Assembly (NCBI GenBank): GCA_035286285.1 | Contig: JAYKJG010000044.1 | Coordinates: 1 to 8,917, forward strand | DNA: 8,917 nt | Source: Prochlorothrix sp035286285 | Lineage (GTDB): Bacteria > Cyanobacteriota > Cyanobacteriia > Prochlorotrichales > Prochlorotrichaceae | Direction: 5' to 3' | Part shown: piece by piece, positions 5,651 to 8,917 of the stretch | Position numbering within the stretch: the stretch's first letter is position 1 | How the letters are laid out: each line of letters begins with the position of its first letter | Program-made: the position numbers and the translations under genes | The notes under the pieces: model-generated | Told to the model about the DNA's origin: nothing | Databases searched by the model: none | Seen by the model: only the letters and a program-made list of their open reading frames with translations

Positions 5651-6100
5651 AGGACTAGGTTTTCAATAGCTGTGTAGAGAGGCACCCCATCTTTATCGCG
5701 TATGACTGCTCCTGATGGGAAGAGGCTCTGACCCCCCAACGGCGCTTTAGTCCCTCTGTTCTCGATCGGATTTTGCCCTTGTCTGTGCGTGGCAGGTCAT
5801 GGTGCAGCATAGATTGGGCCTGATTTTGAAGCTGCGGGTGTGATCCCGTGGCGATCTAGGGGCTAGAGAAGTGTGGAGGCCATGAGTCCCGGTGAAGGGG
5901 CAGTGCTAGGGGCAGCAAATCTAGGATAAAGCCTATGTTACCGGGAGATTGAGCCAAGGCCACCGCTCTGATGCCCAAAATCAGTCGATCGGGGGCTAAT
6001 CCTTCGGATTCTCGAAGTTTCTAGGGCAGGGTAGGGGCAATTAAACAAGAGCAGCGTAGAGAGAACCGAGAGAAGCAGTCGAATCTGTTAATGGGAAACC

Positions 6101-6118
6101 GTAGCGTTGGCTACTTTT
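6101..6118 (+). terminator. Short hairpin plus TTTT, weak terminator candidate
   Basis: GTAGC (6101-6105), loop GTTG, GCTAC (6110-6114), then TTTT (6115-6118). The stem is only 5 bp, and no plus-strand gene ends before it. If it is functional, it would end a small RNA transcribed from the region between 5651 and 6100. Confidence 0.25.
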
Positions 6119-6200
6119 GACTAGGGTAAACTGAACATGAAGTCCTCGGAAGATTTGCCAGGGGAGCTTCATCAAATCAATATATTTTGTGCTGAGGATC

Positions 6201-6230
6201 ACAGGGTAAGGGAGATCTCCTGTTACCTGT
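6201..6230 (+). promoter_or_regulatory. Hairpin in the rnc copy 2 leader
   Basis: ACAG pairs with CTGT and GTAA with TTAC (one bulged G between them). Inside is GGAGATCTCC (6211-6220), itself a perfect palindrome that can extend the stem by GGA/TCC with a GATC loop. The hairpin ends 57 nt before the start codon. It could be an RNase III self-cleavage site or a protein-binding dyad. Confidence 0.45.
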
Positions 6231-6248
6231 CTGTAAAGTTTTTGTAAA
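6230..6248 (-). promoter_or_regulatory. Direct repeats resembling the cyanobacterial HLR1 motif
   Basis: On the minus strand TTTACAAA, then 3 nt, then TTTACAGA. HLR1, the RpaB site, is two (G/T)TTACA(A/T)(A/T) units. The first unit fits fully and the second at 7 of 8 positions, but the usual spacer is 2 nt and here it is 3. It lies about 40 bp before the rnc copy 2 start codon, so binding there could affect its transcription. Confidence 0.3.
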
Positions 6249-6287
6249 GTAAACTGCTTTTTCCAGTCCCCCCTTGACTTCTGCATC

Positions 6288-7133
6288 ATGGTTCCAGCGC
6301 CCAAGGTTCAATTGCCCACGTTTCAGGATCCCCAACTGTTCATCCAAGCGGTGACCCACAGTTCCTATGATGGCCACAGCGGGGGGGGAGCGAGTCGCGC
6401 CCAGGGGCTGCTGTTGCCCTTGAATCCGGCCTTGGAGTTGGAGGGCTGGGCCTGGGAAGACCAGGGGGGGGCGGCGGCGATCGGGGCAGGCGCTGAGTTA
6501 CCGGCGGGGGTGTATGCCAATGAGCGGCTGGAGTTTTTGGGGGATGCGGTTTTGAACTTCCTGGCGGGGGAGTTTGTCTATAAGCGCTATCCCCAGAAGC
6601 CGGAGGGGGAGCTAACGGCCCTGCGATCGGCCTTGGTGGACGAGCGACAACTGTCGGCCTTTGCGCGGGAGTTGGGCTTGGGGGGGTATTTGCGGCTGGG
6701 CAAGAGCGCGGAAAACCAGGGGGTGCGGGAGAATGCCAAGATTTTAAGCTGCACCTTTGAGGCGGTGGTGGGGGCGTATTTTTTGGATCAGCAGTCCCAG
6801 GTGGGGGCGGTGCGATCGTTCGTCTGGCCTTTGTTTGAAGCCGTGGCCGATCAGCAAGCCCTGACGGCGATTAAAACCAACTATAAAAGCCGCTTTCAGG
6901 AGTGGGTTCAGGCCAACTGTCCGGGCTGTTTGCCGGTGTATACGGTGGTGGTGGAGTCGGGGCCACCCCATGACAAGGTGTTTGAGGTGGTGGTGCAGGT
7001 GCGATCGGGCCAGGAGGATCCCTTGGAAACTCTAGCCCAAACGGTGATTTGGGGGCGGGGGACGGGCCGCAGCAAGCAGGCGGCGGAAAAGGCAGCGGCC
7101 CAGGCGGCTTTGGCGGCGCTAGCCGATCGCTGA
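6288..7133 (+). CDS. rnc: Ribonuclease III, copy 2 (insertion, Asp-to-Cys at the active site)
   Basis: A 281-residue RNase III with a nuclease domain (about 10-190) and a canonical dsRNA-binding domain (about 197-278: GPPHDKVFEV at 225-234, GRGTGRSKQAAEKAAA at 256-271). The signature N78-E79-R-L-E82-F-L-G-D86-A is perfect. The second acidic pair reads I152-L-S-C155-T-F-E158, so Cys replaces the Asp equal to E. coli D114 while the essential E117 counterpart remains. This may weaken metal binding or change specificity. Between T23-H-S-S-Y27 and N78 lies a Gly/Ala/Leu-rich stretch roughly 45 residues longer than in typical enzymes, flanked in the DNA by two G8 runs (6381-6388 and 6464-6471). The ATG at 6288 is the first start after an in-frame stop at 6234-6236; no Shine-Dalgarno sequence is seen. 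The helicase follows after 146 bp. Cyanobacteria are known to carry two full-length RNase III types, and this would be the second. Confidence 0.93.
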   Translation: MVPAPKVQLPTFQDPQLFIQAVTHSSYDGHSGGGASRAQGLLLPLNPALELEGWAWEDQGGAAAIGAGAELPAGVYANERLEFLGDAVLNFLAGEFVYKRYPQKPEGELTALRSALVDERQLSAFARELGLGGYLRLGKSAENQGVRENAKILSCTFEAVVGAYFLDQQSQVGAVRSFVWPLFEAVADQQALTAIKTNYKSRFQEWVQANCPGCLPVYTVVVESGPPHDKVFEVVVQVRSGQEDPLETLAQTVIWGRGTGRSKQAAEKAAAQAALAALADR

Positions 7134-7279
7134 GGGGGCGGGGGGGCCAGGGCAGTCCTCAAAAATATCCCTAGGGCACGTCAAGGGGGAAGGGGATCGG
7201 TTACCCTAGCCCTAGCGCGTTCGATCGGGGCGCGACACCGGCAACGGCGTGATTAGCGAACCGTATGACCTGTTGATCC

Positions 7280-8800
7280 ATGGCTCGGATTCCTCTGTTA
7301 AGTTTCGATCGGGGCACCTTAATTTTGCATCCGCCCCCCCGTGGCAAAGCCTGGATTGAGTTTGCAACCTGGGACGATCGCATTGAGAAATTTCGGATTC
7401 CGGCAATCCAGTATCGCGCCTTGGTGGAGCGTCTCCAGGCGGAGTCCATCGCCTTCCAGGACGAAGCACGGGCCTTTAGTCCCTTGGAACTGCCGTCGGC
7501 CCTAACCCGCGAACCCTATGCCCACCAGCAGGAGGCTTTGGCGGCTTGGAAGGCGGCGGGACGGCGGGGGGTGGTGGTGCTGCCCACGGGAGCAGGGAAG
7601 TCCTATTTGGCCCAAATGGCCCTGGTCGCAACGCCGCGTACCACCTTGATTGTGGTGCCGACCTTGGATTTGATGCAGCAGTGGTATGCCAATTTAGAGG
7701 CGGCGTTTCCGGGGGTTGAGGTGGGCTTACTGGGGGGCGGATCGCGGGATCGATCGCCGATTTTGGTGGCAACCTACGATAGTGCGGCAATTCAGGCGGA
7801 AACCTTAGGAAATCGCTATGCTTTGGTGGTATTTGATGAATGCCATCACCTGCCCAGTGATTTTAACCGGGTGATTGCGGAATTTAGCTTGGCTCCCTAT
7901 CGCTTGGGGCTGACGGCAACCCCCGATCGCAGCGATGGCCGCCATGAAGACTTAAACCATCTGATCGGGCCGGAGGTCTATCACCGCTCTGCGGTGGACT
8001 TGTCGGGGATTGCCTTGGCGGATTATGAGGTGCGGCAAATTAAAGTGCAGCTTTCAGCAGCAGAACGCGATCGCTATACAGCGCTATTAGATCTGCGCAA
8101 TGGATTTCTCCGGGAAAATAACTTGTCCTTAGGGGGTTTATCCGGCTGGCAGCGGTTTATCCAAGTCAGTGCCCGATCGGCGGCGGGTCGCCGCGCCATG
8201 TTGGCCCACCACGAAGCCAAGGCGATCGCCCTCGGCACTGCGGGCAAGCTCCAAGTCCTGGCGGACCTCCTGGCCGAGCATTACCCCGAACAAGTCCTCA
8301 TTTTCACCAACGATAACGCCACAGTCTACCAAATCTCCCAGGATTTCCTCATCCCCGCCATTACCCACCAAACCCCCGTCAAGGAACGCCATGGTATTCT
8401 GACTCAATTTCGGGAGGGGAGCTATAGGGCGCTTGTGGTTGCAAATGTGCTGGATGAGGGGGTAGATGTGCCCGATGTGCGTATTGCCGTGTTTTTAGCC
8501 GGAAGTGGCTCAACGCGGCAGTTTATCCAGCGCTTGGGGCGGGTGTTGCGGCGGGGGAGTGACGGGATCAAGCAGGCGATTTTATATGAGGTGGTGGCGG
8601 AAGATACGGTGGAGGAGCGCACGTCCCAGCGGCGGCGCAAGGTTCGGCGCGATCGGCCCAACTCCGATGAAAACCGGCAACTTCACCTCGTGCCCCCGCC
8701 TCCGCCCGTCCGCTATGGCGAAAAAGCGCCCAAACTGCCGAGGGCGGCAGAATCTGCTCCGACTTGGCTTGAAGCACCCCCCAAACCCGATCCAGACTGA
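7280..8800 (+). CDS. XPB-like SF2 DNA helicase
   Basis: A 506-residue ATP-dependent helicase or translocase. Two RecA-like domains carry all motifs: PYAHQQEAL (79-87), Walker A LPTGAGKS (101-108), VVPTLDL (125-131), DECH (186-189), LTATP (211-215), LIFTND (340-345), NVLDEGVDVPD (389-399) and QRLGRVLRRG (417-426). The N-terminal 70 residues resemble the damage-recognition-like domain of prokaryotic XPB proteins, and GRHEDLNHLIGPEVY (220-234) fits the XPB/Rad25-like group. A basic patch (449-460) and a Pro-rich tail (471-506) end it. XPB in archaea and some bacteria works with the Bax1 nuclease (DUF790); no such gene is visible before the window ends. The start is ATG 7280: an in-frame TGA sits at 7274-7276, so no longer start exists. 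No good Shine-Dalgarno sequence is seen. Its role is most likely DNA repair or genome maintenance, but work on R-loops or RNA cannot be excluded. Confidence 0.9.
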   Translation: MARIPLLSFDRGTLILHPPPRGKAWIEFATWDDRIEKFRIPAIQYRALVERLQAESIAFQDEARAFSPLELPSALTREPYAHQQEALAAWKAAGRRGVVVLPTGAGKSYLAQMALVATPRTTLIVVPTLDLMQQWYANLEAAFPGVEVGLLGGGSRDRSPILVATYDSAAIQAETLGNRYALVVFDECHHLPSDFNRVIAEFSLAPYRLGLTATPDRSDGRHEDLNHLIGPEVYHRSAVDLSGIALADYEVRQIKVQLSAAERDRYTALLDLRNGFLRENNLSLGGLSGWQRFIQVSARSAAGRRAMLAHHEAKAIALGTAGKLQVLADLLAEHYPEQVLIFTNDNATVYQISQDFLIPAITHQTPVKERHGILTQFREGSYRALVVANVLDEGVDVPDVRIAVFLAGSGSTRQFIQRLGRVLRRGSDGIKQAILYEVVAEDTVEERTSQRRRKVRRDRPNSDENRQLHLVPPPPPVRYGEKAPKLPRAAESAPTWLEAPPKPDPD

Positions 8801-8859
8801 AATGAAGGGGATTCAGTTGCGCGTGAGTCTCAAGGCTCTGCTAACTCTCTTTTTCCTAT

Positions 8860-8894
8860 GATCTGGAATACAATCGTCAATATTCTGTCAGATC
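8860..8894 (+). terminator. Hairpin downstream of the helicase, possible terminator
   Basis: GATCTG (8860-8865) with GAATA (8866-8870) pairs with TATTC (8881-8885) and CAGATC (8889-8894), leaving a 10-nt loop and a 3-nt bulge (TGT). It lies 59 nt after the helicase stop. No T-run follows, so it may instead be a leader structure of the next gene, which lies outside the window. Confidence 0.35.
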
Positions 8895-8917
8895 TATAGG
8901 CGTTAACGTAGAGATAT

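Larger units (their letters stand above)
5651..6287. other. Intergenic region before rnc copy 2, no firm gene
   Basis: About 640 bp with no gene I can support. Features noted: possible coding remnant of the minus-strand unknown gene (5651-5796); repeated CTAGG motifs (5655, 5856, 5906, 5921, 6021, 6121); a short hairpin AATCC-TTC-GGATT (5998-6010); AGGGGCAAT (6033-6041), matching the repeat core elsewhere; a 5-bp stem GTAGC-GTTG-GCTAC with TTTT after it (6101-6118), which is a weak terminator candidate; and the rnc leader hairpin with direct repeats (6201-6250). A minus-strand open frame at 6041-6289 is discussed among the rejected items. Confidence 0.55.

Noticed and set aside
6155..6186. 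TTGCCA and TATATT as a promoter for rnc copy 2
   Set aside because: The spacer is 20 nt, too long for a normal sigma-70 promoter.
6041..6304. Minus-strand open frame of 87 codons with rather protein-like composition (ATG possible at 6289 or 6286)
   Set aside because: Its start overlaps the start codon of rnc copy 2 on the other strand, it has no ribosome site, and its only possible promoter would lie inside rnc. A homology search could still rescue it.
8802..8861. 19-codon open frame ATG...TGA just after the helicase with a hydrophobic end (LLTLFFL)
   Set aside because: Very short, no ribosome site and no recognisable family; likely chance.
1..8917. CRISPR array, prophage, integron or toxin-antitoxin pair
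   Set aside because: No regularly spaced repeats with unique spacers, no integrase, transposase or phage genes, and no small paired genes of toxin-antitoxin type were seen.

Overview
This window looks like chromosomal DNA from a fairly GC-rich cyanobacterium. Seven perfect copies of the cyanobacterial palindrome GCGATCGC (HIP1) were found by eye. Other cyanobacterial signs are an oxygen-dependent hemF, two RNase III paralogues and an intergenic repeat of the AGGGGCAATCC type. I cannot name the species. There are no rRNA or tRNA genes, no CRISPR array, no integrase or transposase, and no phage genes.

Layout: positions 1-393 are the hemF upstream region, with a hairpin and a striking four-unit 11-bp phased repeat (293-336). 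hemF (394-1434, +) is followed by about 800 bp without a convincing gene but with tandem and inverted repeats. A small STAS-domain anti-sigma-factor antagonist (2232-2591, +) comes next. It converges on a minus-strand pair: an RNase III gene (rnc copy 1, 4578-3820) followed 88 nt later by a Gfo/Idh/MocA-fold oxidoreductase that has lost the usual lysine (3731-2667). A 349-bp repeat-rich gap (4579-4927) separates this pair from an unrecognised 240-residue protein (5650-4928, -). After another non-coding stretch of about 640 bp, a second RNase III gene (rnc copy 2, 6288-7133, +) is followed by an XPB-like SF2 helicase (7280-8800, +). The last 117 bp hold a hairpin and no clear gene.

How the genes relate: hemF serves haem and chlorophyll synthesis. 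The STAS protein belongs to a phosphorylation-controlled partner-switching pathway. The right half is weighted towards nucleic-acid metabolism, with two divergently placed RNase III paralogues 1.7 kb apart and a helicase behind the second. The paralogues differ: copy 1 keeps every catalytic acidic residue and has a Pro/Ser/Ala tail, while copy 2 has a roughly 45-50 residue insertion before the signature motif and Cys in place of one catalytic Asp. Each has a hairpin in its leader, which may allow RNase III self-regulation.

I see no clear undescribed multi-gene system. The best leads are the diverged RNase III pair with its leader hairpins, the phased repeat before hemF, and the palindromic elements between 4579 and 4927.
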